64,000 nucleotides of DNA. Origin: Aestuariimicrobium kwangyangense DSM 21549 (lineage in GTDB: Bacteria > Actinomycetota > Actinomycetes > Propionibacteriales > Propionibacteriaceae). Positions within the stretch are counted from its first letter, which is position 1. The number at the start of each line of letters is the position of its first letter. The DNA lies in contig NZ_ATXE01000001.1 of the NCBI RefSeq assembly GCF_000421525.1, positions 682,001 to 746,000 of the forward strand. Reading direction: 5' to 3'. Below are positions 24,535 to 33,842 of this stretch, one piece after another. A program made the translations under genes and the position numbers. Below the pieces are notes generated by a model. It searched no databases, was not told where the DNA came from, and saw only the letters and a program-made list of their open reading frames with translations.

Positions 24535-27500
24535 ATGAGCACCGAGACCTCCCCGGCCGCGCCGAGCGACGCCCAGCAGCAGGGCGGCACCACCTACCGC
24601 CCCGTGCCAGCCAGCGTCGACCTGCCCGAGATCGACCGGCAGGTGCTCGAGCTGTGGTCACGACAGGGCACCTTCGACGAGTCGCTCGCGCAGACCGCGC
24701 AGGGTCCCGCCTGGACCTTCTACGAGGGACCCCCCACCGCCAACGGCCAGCCCGGTACCCACCACGTCGAGGCGCGTGTCTTCAAGGACGTCTTCCCCCG
24801 CTTCAAGACCATGCAGGGATTCCACGTCGAGCGCCGTGCCGGCTGGGACTGCCACGGGCTCCCCGTCGAACTCGCAGTCGAGAAGGAACTGGGATTCGAC
24901 GGCCGCGCCGACATCGAGACCTACGGCATCGAGGCCTTCAACCAGAGGTGTCGCGAGTCCGTCGGCCGTCACGTCGGTGAGTTCGCCAAGCTGACCCAGC
25001 GGATGGGCTACTGGGTCAACATGGACCAGGCCTACTGGACGATGTCTCCCGAGTACGTGCAGAGCGTCTGGTGGGCCCTCAAGCAGATCTTCGAGTCGGG
25101 GCTGCTGGTCGAGGACTTCCGGGTGGCGCCGTGGTGCCCACGCGACGAGACCACGTTGTCCGACCACGAACTGGCGCAGGGCTACGAGGATGTCGTCGAC
25201 CCCTCGGTCTACGTCACCATGCCCCTGACGTCGGGCCCGTTGGCCGGTCAGGCGTCGCTGCTGGTGTGGACCACCACCCCCTGGACGCTGCCCTCCAACA
25301 CCGCCGTGGCGGTGCATCCCGGGGTGACCTACGTCGCCGCCACGAACGGTGAGCAGACCTTGGTGGTCGCCGAGCCGCTGTTCGAGAAGAACCTGGGCAC
25401 GGTCGCCGAGGGGGAACCCTGGCAGGTCACCCAGCGTTTCCTCGGCTCCGAGATGGAGTACTGGACCTACGACCGCGTCTTCGACCTGGTCGAGTTCCCC
25501 GAGAGCGACCTGGTCGGCCCGCCCGGACGCGAGGCGGTCGGCACCCGCAGCCACTTCGTCGTGCTGGCCGACTACGTCACCACCGAGGACGGCACCGGTC
25601 TGGTGCACCAGTCGCCGGCCTTCGGAGCCGACGACATGGCCGTCTGCCGCGCCTACGGATTGCCGATGGTCAACCCGGTTCGTCCCGACGGGACCTTCGA
25701 GGCCGGCATGCCGGTGGTCGGTGGGGTGTTCTTCAAGACCGCCGACCCGTTGCTGGTCACCGACCTGGCCGAGCGCGGTCGTCTGTTCAAGAAGGTCGAC
25801 TACGAGCACAGCTACCCCCACTGCTGGCGCTGCCACACGGCCCTGCTCTACTACGCACAGCCGTCCTGGTACATCCGCACCACCCAGCGCCGCGAGGAGT
25901 TGCTGCGCGAGAACGAGAAGACCACCTGGTACCCCGACAACATCAAGCACGGCCGCTACGGTGACTGGCTCGACAACAACATCGACTGGGCCCTGTCCCG
26001 CAACCGGTACTGGGGCACCCCGCTGCCGATCTGGCGCAACGATGCCGACCCGTCGAAGCTGGTCTGTGTCGGCTCCCTGGCCGAACTGTCGGAGCTGACC
26101 GGCCTCGACCAGTCGGGGCTCGACCCGCACCGTCCCTTCGTGGACGACGTCACGTTCACCAAGCCGGGGGAGCCGGGCACCTATCGTCGGGTGCCCGAGG
26201 TGATCGACGCCTGGTTCGACTCCGGGTCGATGCCCTTCGCCCAGTTGGGCTACCCGCACGCGACCGGTTCGGTCGAGGCCTTCCAGAAGGCCTACCCCGC
26301 CGACTTCATCTGCGAGGCCATCGACCAGACCCGCGGCTGGTTCTACACGCTGATGGCGATCGGAACCCTCGTGTTCGACGAGAGCTCCTACAAGAACGTG
26401 CTGTGCCTGGGTCACATCCTCGCCGAGGACGGCAAGAAGATGTCGAAGCACCTGGGCAACATCCTGCTGCCCATCCCACTGATGGACGAGCACGGTGCCG
26501 ACGCGGTGCGCTGGTTCATGGCAGCCTCCGGGTCACCGTGGGGGGCCCGCCGGGTCGGTCACACCGCCCTGCAGGAGGTCGTCCGCAAGGTGCTGTTGAC
26601 CTACTGGAACACGGTTGCCTTCCAGGCCCTGTACGCCCGCGCCAACCACTGGTCACCGGCCGACGGCCTGGTCGAACCGACCCATGTGCTCGACCGGTGG
26701 TTGACCTCCTCGCTGAACCAGTTGGTCGGAGAGGTCACCGCCCGACTCGAGGACTTCGACACCCAGGGTGCCGGCGCAGCCCTGTCGGAGTTCATCGACG
26801 TGCTGTCGAACTGGTACGTCCGCCGCTCCCGCCGCCGCTTCTGGGACGGCGAACCGGGTGCGCTGTCGACCCTGCACCGGGTGCTGGTGACGCTCACCCA
26901 GCTGATGGCACCGATGATGCCGTTCGTGACCGAGCGGGTCTGGCAGGACCTGGTGGTGGCCACCGACCCGTCGGCGCCCGCCTCGGTGCACCTGTCGACG
27001 TGGCCCGTCGCCGACCCGGGCCTGGTCGACGAGTCCCTCGACCGTGCCATGCTGACCACCCGCAGGATGGTCGAGTTGGGCCGGTCGGCGCGAGCCGAGT
27101 CGAAGATGAAGACCCGCCAGCCGTTGTCGCGGATCCTGATCCCCTCGCAGGCGCATCGTCACCTCGACGAAGCCCTGCTCGCTGAGATCAAGGCCGAACT
27201 GAACGTGCAGGCGGTCGAGTCCTTCGCCTCGGCCGGAGACCTGGTCGACCACTCGGCCAAGGGCAACTTCCGCGCCCTCGGCAAGAGGTTCGGCAAGCAG
27301 ACCCCGCAGGTGGCCCAGGCCATCGCGGACGCCGACGCGGCTGCCCTGGCGGCTGCCCTGGCCGCCGATGGGGTGGCCACCGTCGACTACGCCGGAGGCA
27401 CCCAGGTCACAAGCGAGGAGGTGCTGATCTCCGAGCGTCCGCGCGAAGGGTGGTCGGTCGTCAACGAACAGGGCGAGACCGTCGCGCTCGACCTCGTGCT

Positions 27501-27789
27501 GACCCCCGCCCTGGTGGCGGCGGGACTGGCCCGCGAGGTCGTCCGCTTCGTGCAGGAGACCCGCAAGTCCTCGGGACTCGACGTCTCCGACAGGATCTCG
27601 CTGGACTGGGCGGCATCCTCGGACGACCTGGCCGCTGCCGTGCGCGAGCACCAGGCGATGATCGCCGACGAGGTGCTCGCGACCAGCATCACCGAGGTGG
27701 ACGAGCCGTCCTTGGCCGAGGTCGGCAAGGAGTGGGCCCGGGAGCCCGATCTCGGCCTGACGGTTCGCGTCAGTCGTCGCGCTGGGTGA
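24535..27789 (+). CDS. ileS: Isoleucyl-tRNA synthetase
   Basis: A 1084-residue class I synthetase attaching isoleucine to tRNA-Ile. GPPTANGQPGTHHVEARVFK near residue 66 is the HIGH region, and GKKMSKHLGN gives KMSKH starting at residue 635. An editing domain lies between them and a tRNA-binding C-terminal half follows. The length and HIGH/KMSKS variants fit the eukaryote-like IleRS subgroup, which is often less sensitive to mupirocin; that property is inferred only. The start ATG follows GAGGGAACC, the site hidden by the T-box sequestrator. The last 20 bp overlap the convergent oxidoreductase gene. Confidence 0.95.
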   Translation: MSTETSPAAPSDAQQQGGTTYRPVPASVDLPEIDRQVLELWSRQGTFDESLAQTAQGPAWTFYEGPPTANGQPGTHHVEARVFKDVFPRFKTMQGFHVERRAGWDCHGLPVELAVEKELGFDGRADIETYGIEAFNQRCRESVGRHVGEFAKLTQRMGYWVNMDQAYWTMSPEYVQSVWWALKQIFESGLLVEDFRVAPWCPRDETTLSDHELAQGYEDVVDPSVYVTMPLTSGPLAGQASLLVWTTTPWTLPSNTAVAVHPGVTYVAATNGEQTLVVAEPLFEKNLGTVAEGEPWQVTQRFLGSEMEYWTYDRVFDLVEFPESDLVGPPGREAVGTRSHFVVLADYVTTEDGTGLVHQSPAFGADDMAVCRAYGLPMVNPVRPDGTFEAGMPVVGGVFFKTADPLLVTDLAERGRLFKKVDYEHSYPHCWRCHTALLYYAQPSWYIRTTQRREELLRENEKTTWYPDNIKHGRYGDWLDNNIDWALSRNRYWGTPLPIWRNDADPSKLVCVGSLAELSELTGLDQSGLDPHRPFVDDVTFTKPGEPGTYRRVPEVIDAWFDSGSMPFAQLGYPHATGSVEAFQKAYPADFICEAIDQTRGWFYTLMAIGTLVFDESSYKNVLCLGHILAEDGKKMSKHLGNILLPIPLMDEHGADAVRWFMAASGSPWGARRVGHTALQEVVRKVLLTYWNTVAFQALYARANHWSPADGLVEPTHVLDRWLTSSLNQLVGEVTARLEDFDTQGAGAALSEFIDVLSNWYVRRSRRRFWDGEPGALSTLHRVLVTLTQLMAPMMPFVTERVWQDLVVATDPSAPASVHLSTWPVADPGLVDESLDRAMLTTRRMVELGRSARAESKMKTRQPLSRILIPSQAHRHLDEALLAEIKAELNVQAVESFASAGDLVDHSAKGNFRALGKRFGKQTPQVAQAIADADAAALAAALAADGVATVDYAGGTQVTSEEVLISERPREGWSVVNEQGETVALDLVLTPALVAAGLAREVVRFVQETRKSSGLDVSDRISLDWAASSDDLAAAVREHQAMIADEVLATSITEVDEPSLAEVGKEWAREPDLGLTVRVSRRAG

Positions 27790-28822
27790 CGCCCAGGTCG
27801 TCCAGCGCCCGTTGCATCAGCGACTGCACGTGCAGGGTGTCGACCACCGGCACCCGGTCGACCTCGGTGCGGCCGGCGCGGACGGCCTCGGTGGCCGCGA
27901 TGAACTCGTGGGTGTAGCCCTTGCCGATCAGACCCTCCGCCGGGAACTCGCGGCTGGGCTCACCGGGGCGGTTGAGCACCAGCCCGGGTGAGTGGTGGAA
28001 GCGGGGCAGGATCTCGATGAAGCCGCGGGTGCCGCACAGGATCACCCGTCCGGGGCCGGCCGCAGCCAGGGAGATCATCAGGGACGAGTGCCGTCCGTTG
28101 CCGTGGTCGAGCACCATGGTGGCCTGCCCCTCGACACCATTGGGCAGCTTCGATCCCCAGGTGTGGATCGACTCGGCATGGCCCAGGAAGTCGGTGGCCA
28201 CGTGCAGGGCGTACGGACCGAGGTCGAGCATGGCCCCGCCCCCCAGTTCTGGCTTGAACAGTCGGTCGTCGGCGTCGAACTCCCGCAGCGCGTAGAGGTC
28301 GCCCTGGATGCTGCGCAGTTCGCCGATGTCGCCGGCGTCGATGAGGGCGTGGGCCTGCATGATCACCGGATGGAAGCGGGTCCACATCGCCTCCATGCAG
28401 AACACCCCTGCACTCTGGGCCGACTGGACGACCTCCTCGGCACCGGCGAAGGTGGCCGCGAACGCCTTCTCGACGACCACCCCGGCACCAGCCGCGATGG
28501 CCTCGAGGGCCGCCCGTCGGTGGCCCGGATGGGGGGTGCCGATGTAGACCACGTCGACATCGGGGTCCGACGCCAACGCGGTGACGGAGTCGCAGGCCTG
28601 GGGCAGGTCGTGTTCGTCGGCGAAGGCCTGGGCACGGTCAAGGCTGCGCGAGGCCACCCCCACCACTCGCACGCCGGGGACCAGGCGAAGGTCGCTCAGC
28701 ACTGTGGCACTCACGCGCCCCGGGCCGACGATGCCCCAACCGATCTCCCGCTGCTCGGTATTCGGCTGTTCGGCATTCGGCTGCTCAGTCACGCGGTTGC
28801 CCGTCCCTCGATCATCAGTCAC
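27770..28822 (-). CDS. Gfo/Idh/MocA-family NAD(P)-dependent oxidoreductase
   Basis: A 350-residue enzyme. GWGIVGPGRVSATVLSDL near residue 28 is the dinucleotide-binding fold. VYIGTPHPGHRRAALEAI and VVVEKAFAATFAGAEE follow, with EKA in place of the more usual EKP. The second half is the mixed alpha/beta substrate domain (GALMD-like GGGAMLDLGPYALHVA). Family members oxidise or reduce sugars and cyclitols, but the substrate is unknown. The first 27 residues contain a repeated TEQPN/AEQPN run and may be unstructured. It overlaps both ileS (convergent, 20 bp) and the DUF1707 gene (ATGA, co-transcribed). Confidence 0.85.
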   Translation of the reverse strand: MTDDRGTGNRVTEQPNAEQPNTEQREIGWGIVGPGRVSATVLSDLRLVPGVRVVGVASRSLDRAQAFADEHDLPQACDSVTALASDPDVDVVYIGTPHPGHRRAALEAIAAGAGVVVEKAFAATFAGAEEVVQSAQSAGVFCMEAMWTRFHPVIMQAHALIDAGDIGELRSIQGDLYALREFDADDRLFKPELGGGAMLDLGPYALHVATDFLGHAESIHTWGSKLPNGVEGQATMVLDHGNGRHSSLMISLAAAGPGRVILCGTRGFIEILPRFHHSPGLVLNRPGEPSREFPAEGLIGKGYTHEFIAATEAVRAGRTEVDRVPVVDTLHVQSLMQRALDDLGVTQRDD

Positions 28823-29301
28823 TCGGATTCCTCCCTACGCCGATCCCGGCCCAACTCTCGCTGTTCCGCCTGACGTTGCCGACGCTGCCGCCCGGACTCG
28901 AGCCCGACGGCGTTCAGGATCGCGGGCGCCGCGAAGGCGGGAACGATGAACAGCCACCACCACTCCCACCCGAAGGCGAAGTTGATGACCAGCGCCAGCG
29001 GCCACATCAGCCCCACCACCACCTTGGCCGCACGCTGCAGCGAGGTCTCGGCAGACCTGGCCACCGGGGCCGGTGCTCCGGAGGGAGCACTCGGCACGGC
29101 GAGGGTCCGGGCGGAGAATTCGGTGCTCGGCAGGTCTCGGAACAAGGGGACCAGGTCAGCGTTCGTGCGGGCCTGGAGGGCTGCCTGCATGCGCTCGTCG
29201 AACTCCGCGAGATCGAGTCGACCCGCCGCGTGGTGGGCCTGCAACTCCTGCACGGCCCGATCACGCTCGGCATCGCCGATTCGCTGCGGCACGTCTGACA
29301 T
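28819..29301 (-). CDS. DUF1707 membrane protein
   Basis: A 160-residue protein. Residues about 6-58 (RIGDAERDRAVQELQAHHAA, then GRLDLAEFDERMQAALQART) form a DUF1707 domain, a short helical N-terminal domain common in actinobacteria. Two hydrophobic segments lie around residues 100-140 and a basic C-terminal tail follows. The function is unknown. TAGGCT on the minus strand (29314-29309) is 7 nt before the ATG, a likely leaderless start. The following oxidoreductase overlaps by ATGA. Confidence 0.75.
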   Translation of the reverse strand: MSDVPQRIGDAERDRAVQELQAHHAAGRLDLAEFDERMQAALQARTNADLVPLFRDLPSTEFSARTLAVPSAPSGAPAPVARSAETSLQRAAKVVVGLMWPLALVINFAFGWEWWWLFIVPAFAAPAILNAVGLESGRQRRQRQAEQRELGRDRRREESE

Positions 29302-29435
29302 GAGTGCAGCCTAGTCACCTGCGTCGTTCGGCAGCGCACGGGCACCTGCTCGGGGACGGCTCGGGGACGCGCGTGACGGGTTGGCGTCCGTCTGCTCCCC
29401 AGCCGTGGCCGACCACCTGCTCCATCTGGTGCACC

Positions 29436-29660
29436 TGCCCTCATCCGGTGCAATTGCCCCCTCGCCGCACCAGTTGCCCTCGTCCGGTCCAGGTGCCCCC
29501 TCGCCGCACCAGTTGCCCTCGTACGGTGCAGGTGCCCCCTCACCGGACCAGTTGCCCTCGCCCGGTGCAGTTGCCCCCGTTCAGGGATAGGGCAAGTGGC
29601 GCGAACGAGGGCAGCTGGAGCGGAACGAGGGCACCTGGGAACGGAGCGAGGGCAGCTGGG
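29436..29660. repeat. Strand-switching array of TGCCC/GGGCA units, 19/20-bp period (locus 1)
   Basis: Eight TGCCC units start at 29436, 29455, 29475, 29494, 29514, 29533, 29553 and 29572, alternating 19 and 20 bp. They form 39-bp superunits, three of them nearly identical from 29447. Then GGGCA units on the opposite strand start at 29590, 29609, 29629 and 29650. The left half can pair with the right half. It occupies the middle of the 504-bp divergent gap between the DUF1707 gene and lysC. The rest of that gap holds only an imperfect GCCGTC/GACGGC hairpin (29661-29716) and the lysC upstream region. Confidence 0.8.
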
Positions 29661-29805
29661 GCCGTCGGGACAGGGTGCGCCGACAAACGACGACCGAACG
29701 AGCACACCCTGACGGCCGGACCTTCGCCGAGGTCGTACCGCAGGCGGACTCCGCACCTGTCACCGTGCGGCGATGACTACAGTGGTCGGCGACCCAGGAG
29801 GTGTG

Positions 29806-31086
29806 ATGGCTCGAGTCGTCCAGAAGTTCGGTGGATCGTCTGTCGCGGACGCGGAATCGATCAAGCGCGTGGCCCGGCGCATCAGCGCGACCAAGCGTGC
29901 CGGCAACGAGGTCGTCATCGTCATCTCGGCCATGGGCGACACCACCGACGAGCTGATGGACCTCGCCCTGCAGGTGTCGCCGCAGCCGCATCCCCGCGAG
30001 CTCGACATGTTGCTGACCACCGGGGAGAGGCAGTCGGCCGCGTTGTTGGCGATGGCGCTGTCCGATCTGGGCATGAAGGCGAAGAGCTACACCGGTTCCC
30101 AGGCCGGTGTGATCACCACCGGCACGCACGGCGATGCCCGCATCACCAAGATCACCCCCGGCCGCATCGAGGACGCTCTCGTCGACGACAACATCGTCAT
30201 CGTGGCCGGCTTCCAGGGTGTCAGCCAGGACTCGAAGGACGTCACCACTCTCGGACGAGGCGCATCCGACACCACGGCGGTCGCACTCGCCGCTGCGCTG
30301 CAGGCCCAGTACTGCGAGATCTACTCCGACGTCGACGGCGTGTTCACGGCCGACCCGCGCATCGTCAAGGGCGCCCAGCGCATCCCCGAGATCAGCTACG
30401 AGGAGATGCTCGAGATGGCCGCGAACGGTGCCAAGATCCTGCATCTTCGGTGCGTGGAGTACGCGCGCCGCGAGAACGTGCCGGTGCACGTCCGCTCGTC
30501 CTTCTCGGACAAGCCGGGAACCTGGGTCAAGGACGCCAACGACATCAAGAAGGACGAGGACAACGCCATGGAGCAGACCATCATCTCGGGTGTCGCGCAT
30601 GACCGCAGCGAGGCCAAGATCACCGTCGTGGGTGTGCCCGACCAGGTGGGTCAGGCAGCCCGCATCTTCGACGTGATCGCCCGCGCGAACATCAACGTCG
30701 ACATGATCGTGCAGAACGTCTCGGACATCTCGTCGAACCGCACCGAGGTCTCGTTCACCCTTCCCTCCAATGACGGTCGCAAGGCCATCGATGCCCTGCG
30801 CGCCGCCCAGTCCGAGATCGACTTCACCGACGTGTTGTTCGACGACGGCATCGGCAAGGTCTCGGTGATCGGCGTCGGCATGCGCTCCAACCCCGGCGTG
30901 ACGGCCCGGTTCTTCTCGGCCCTGGCCGCCGAGGGCATCAACATCCAGATGATCTCCACCTCCGAGATCCGCATCTCGGTGGTCGTGGCCGCCGAACGGG
31001 TCGACGACGCCGTGCGCGCCGCCCACACCGCGTTCGGTCTGGACGCCGACGGCGAGGCCGTGGTCTACGCCGGCACCGGTCGCTGA
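29806..31086 (+). CDS. lysC: Aspartate kinase
   Basis: A 426-residue enzyme for the first step of the lysine, threonine and methionine pathways (aspartate to aspartyl phosphate). [20 protein letters not shown] at residues 4-23 starts the kinase domain. [16 protein letters not shown] and [19 protein letters not shown] follow. Two ACT domains fill the C-terminus ([19 protein letters not shown] and [20 protein letters not shown]), so feedback inhibition by amino acids is expected. The start at 29806 has AGGAGG 5 nt upstream. An in-frame ATG at 30568 follows GGACGAGG and could start a separate beta subunit, as in Corynebacterium. No asd gene follows, which is unusual for actinobacteria. Confidence 0.94.
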   Translation: MARVVQKFGGSSVADAESIKRVARRISATKRAGNEVVIVISAMGDTTDELMDLALQVSPQPHPRELDMLLTTGERQSAALLAMALSDLGMKAKSYTGSQAGVITTGTHGDARITKITPGRIEDALVDDNIVIVAGFQGVSQDSKDVTTLGRGASDTTAVALAAALQAQYCEIYSDVDGVFTADPRIVKGAQRIPEISYEEMLEMAANGAKILHLRCVEYARRENVPVHVRSSFSDKPGTWVKDANDIKKDEDNAMEQTIISGVAHDRSEAKITVVGVPDQVGQAARIFDVIARANINVDMIVQNVSDISSNRTEVSFTLPSNDGRKAIDALRAAQSEIDFTDVLFDDGIGKVSVIGVGMRSNPGVTARFFSALAAEGINIQMISTSEIRISVVVAAERVDDAVRAAHTAFGLDADGEAVVYAGTGR

Positions 31087-31140
31087 GCCCGACCGCCTTC
31101 GACGTCTCGGTGGGTGCAGCGCGACCGCTAGCCTTGCGGC

Positions 31141-32880
31141 ATGTCTGATCCAGGGGTCGAAGCGGGTGCTCGTCCTCAGCGTGGTTTCGAGCTGCCGGAC
31201 GCGGCCCCCGAGGTGAGTGGTGAGACCGGAGCGGCGCCTCTTCGCGGAGCCGAACCGGCGGCACCCGAGGAGCCCTCGATCGGACGTAGCTCCGCGCTGA
31301 TGGCGGCGGGCACCCTGGTCAGCAGGGTGCTGGGCATGGTCAGGGCCTCGCTGTTGGCCGCGTGCGTGGGCATCTCACTGGGCGCCGACGCCTTCGCCAT
31401 CGCCAACACCCTGCCCAACTACATCTACATCCTGCTGTCGGCGGGCGTGCTGAACGCCGTGCTGATCCCGCAGATCACCAAGGCGATGAAGAACCCCGAC
31501 GGTGGACGCGACTTCGTCGACCGCCTGATCACCGCCTCGCTGTTGTTGGTGGTGGCGGCCGCCGTGGTCGCGACCGCTCTGACCCCGCTGTTGGTGCGCG
31601 CCACCTCGAACCTTCCCCCCGAGCAGTACCGGTTGGCGGTCATGTTCGGGTTCGTCTGTCTGCCACAGATCGCCTTCTACGGCCTGTACGCCGTGCTCGG
31701 CCAGGTGCTCAACGCCCGGAACCAATTCGCTGCCTTCATGTGGACACCCGTGCTCGCGAACGTGGTGCAGATCGGCGGGCTGGTCTACTTCCTCGCGGTG
31801 TGGGGCAGGCAGGGGAGCAACGCCGCCTGGACCTGGCCGATGGTCGGCGTGCTGGCCGGCACCACCACCCTGGGCATCGTGGTGCAGGGGCTCGCGCTCA
31901 TCCCACCGCTGGTCCGTGGTGGCTTCCGGTACCGTCCCCGCTTCGGCGTGCGCGGACGAGGATTCGGATCCGCGTCCAAGATGCTCGGGTGGACCTTCAC
32001 CGCACTCGTGCTCGCGCAACTGGGCGGGTTCGTCGTGCAGTGGGTGATCACCACGGTGCGCGGCGACAACGGCGGCGTGCCGGGTGTGATCGCACGCGAC
32101 AACGCCTTCCTGATCTTCATGCTGCCCCACAGTTTCGTCACCACCTCGATCCTGACGGCCCTGTTCCCCCGCATGACCAGGGCCCACCAGGCCGACGACC
32201 TGACCGCACAGCGACGTCTGGTGCGCCAAGGGCTCGAACTTCCCGCGGTCGCCGTGCTGCCGATGAGCGCCGGCATGATCGCCCTCGCCCTGCCGATCTT
32301 CCGGGTGCTCTTCCCCCGGTTGACGCCGGGGGAGGCGCAACAGGAGGCGTGGATCCTGACCGCGATGGCGATCGGGACGATGGCCTTCGGGGTGACGACC
32401 CTGCAGCAGCGGTACTGCTTCGCCCGCGAGGAGGGACGCAAGAACCTGTGGCTGCAGGCCCTGCTCACGACCGTTCAGGTGGGCTTCGCCGCCGCCGCCT
32501 TCCTGGTGCCGGTCGGCTGGGCCGTGGCGGTGACGGGACTCGGCATGTCGGTCGCCAACATCGTCACCGGACTGGTGTTCGTGCTGGTGGCCCGGCGTGA
32601 CCTCGGCCACCTCGGCCTGGCCGAGACCCTGCGGCTCTACGTCAGGGTCGGGTTCGTCTCCGCCTGCGCTGGGCTGATGTGTTGGGGAGTGTCGACGGCC
32701 TTGGGGGTGCTGGGCAGTGGGTTGCTGGTCCAGGGCCTGCGCCTGGCCGTGGCGGGGCTGGTCTTCGTCCTGGCCTACCTGGCATTGGCCAGGCTCTTCC
32801 ACATCACCGAGGTCGACGACTTCGTTCGTCCCGTGCTGCGGCGCCTCCCGTTCATTCGCCCTTCTTCCCAGGAGTCCTGA
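31141..32880 (+). CDS. murJ: MurJ/MviN-type lipid flippase
   Basis: A 579-residue membrane protein with about 14 helices. After 55 polar residues, ALMAAGTLVSRVLGMVRASL and ANTLPNYIYILLSAGVLNAV match the MurJ start, where lipid II flipping residues reside. RRLVRQGLELPAVAVLPMSA is another conserved loop. MurJ moves the lipid-linked peptidoglycan precursor across the membrane. It lacks the kinase-like C-terminal domain of some actinobacterial MurJ proteins and is not beside trxB, so it may be a paralogue or serve another lipid-linked glycan. TAGCCT 7 nt before the ATG suggests a leaderless start. Confidence 0.85.
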   Translation: MSDPGVEAGARPQRGFELPDAAPEVSGETGAAPLRGAEPAAPEEPSIGRSSALMAAGTLVSRVLGMVRASLLAACVGISLGADAFAIANTLPNYIYILLSAGVLNAVLIPQITKAMKNPDGGRDFVDRLITASLLLVVAAAVVATALTPLLVRATSNLPPEQYRLAVMFGFVCLPQIAFYGLYAVLGQVLNARNQFAAFMWTPVLANVVQIGGLVYFLAVWGRQGSNAAWTWPMVGVLAGTTTLGIVVQGLALIPPLVRGGFRYRPRFGVRGRGFGSASKMLGWTFTALVLAQLGGFVVQWVITTVRGDNGGVPGVIARDNAFLIFMLPHSFVTTSILTALFPRMTRAHQADDLTAQRRLVRQGLELPAVAVLPMSAGMIALALPIFRVLFPRLTPGEAQQEAWILTAMAIGTMAFGVTTLQQRYCFAREEGRKNLWLQALLTTVQVGFAAAAFLVPVGWAVAVTGLGMSVANIVTGLVFVLVARRDLGHLGLAETLRLYVRVGFVSACAGLMCWGVSTALGVLGSGLLVQGLRLAVAGLVFVLAYLALARLFHITEVDDFVRPVLRRLPFIRPSSQES

Positions 32881-33842
32881 TGTCTGCAACCGCCCGCCCG
32901 GGCGGGGCCGCCCTCGCGGTGGCCGTCCCCGTGGTCACCGCACTGCTGGTGCTCGGCGTCACCAGCGCGTGGGCCTGGTCGGTGCGCGACTCATTGGGTG
33001 ACCGGGTGGCGGTGCACTGGGGAGTGGCCGGACGACCTGATCGTTGGACCTCGCTGACGTCGGCCCTGGTCACCACCGCGGTGCTGACCGGGGTGATGAC
33101 CGCCCTGCTGGTCGGACTCGCGGTGGTGATGCGCGACCGCATCGCCGTGCCGTCGGCGGCCAGCGGGATGGCCGTGTTCCTGGCCGGGTCGGGCAACGGG
33201 CTGCTGGTCACCCAGGCCGGTGACCCCAACCACAGGCTGGGCTTCGAGCTGGTGTTCGCGTTGGTGGCGGGACTGGTGGTGGGGGTGCTGGTGGCCGTGG
33301 TGCTGCGCGCACTGGACCGGCGCCGACCCCACCCCGTGGCGGCTCGCCCGACCCCAGCAGCCGGGGACGCCAGCGTCCACCCCATGCCCTGGTCGGGACT
33401 CACGCGTACCGGTACGGCCGTCTACGTGCTGCCGTTGGTTGGCATGGCTCCCACCGCGGTGCTGCTCGCCTACGCCGCTGTCTACCGCGTCTGGGGACTG
33501 GTGGTGTTCATGCTCATCCTGATGCTGGTGATGGGGCTGCTGTTGACCATGCTGAAGTGCGAGGTCACCGTCGACGAGCGGGGGCTGCGCGCCACGGGCG
33601 GGCGCCTGACCTGGCTGAACGTGCCCCTGGAGCAGATCGAGTCGGCCGAGGTCGACCACGTGGAGCCCATGCGCGACTTCGGCGGCTGGGGCATCCGCTT
33701 CGGGGCTCGTGGCCTGGGTCTGGTCACCTCCCGCGGAGCCGCGGTCTGGGTGCAACGAGCCGGTGGACGGCCCGTCTGCGTCACCGTCACCGAGCCGGAG
33801 GCCTGCGCGGCGGCAGTCAACTCCTGGGTGCGGGTGGGCTGA
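32880..33842 (+). CDS. DUF1648 membrane protein
   Basis: A 320-residue membrane protein. Residues about 35-60 (LGDRVAVHWGVAGRPDRWTS) carry the DUF1648 motif, seen in SdpI-like and related membrane proteins. Five or six helices follow, then a soluble C-terminal part (VDERGLRATGGRLTWLNVPL) resembling a PH-like beta domain. The function is unknown. The ATG overlaps the murJ stop (TGATG), so the two genes are probably co-translated. The last 26 bp overlap the convergent rmlC-rmlD gene. Confidence 0.75.
   Translation: MSATARPGGAALAVAVPVVTALLVLGVTSAWAWSVRDSLGDRVAVHWGVAGRPDRWTSLTSALVTTAVLTGVMTALLVGLAVVMRDRIAVPSAASGMAVFLAGSGNGLLVTQAGDPNHRLGFELVFALVAGLVVGVLVAVVLRALDRRRPHPVAARPTPAAGDASVHPMPWSGLTRTGTAVYVLPLVGMAPTAVLLAYAAVYRVWGLVVFMLILMLVMGLLLTMLKCEVTVDERGLRATGGRLTWLNVPLEQIESAEVDHVEPMRDFGGWGIRFGARGLGLVTSRGAAVWVQRAGGRPVCVTVTEPEACAAAVNSWVRVG

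Noticed and set aside
29436-29660. CRISPR array
   Set aside because: The units are contiguous and similar throughout, with no unique spacers; the array switches strand, and no cas genes are present.
29302-29805. Lysine riboswitch before lysC
   Set aside because: The region is filled by the 19/20-bp array and an imperfect hairpin. No lysine-riboswitch core is recognisable, and the class is not expected in actinobacteria.
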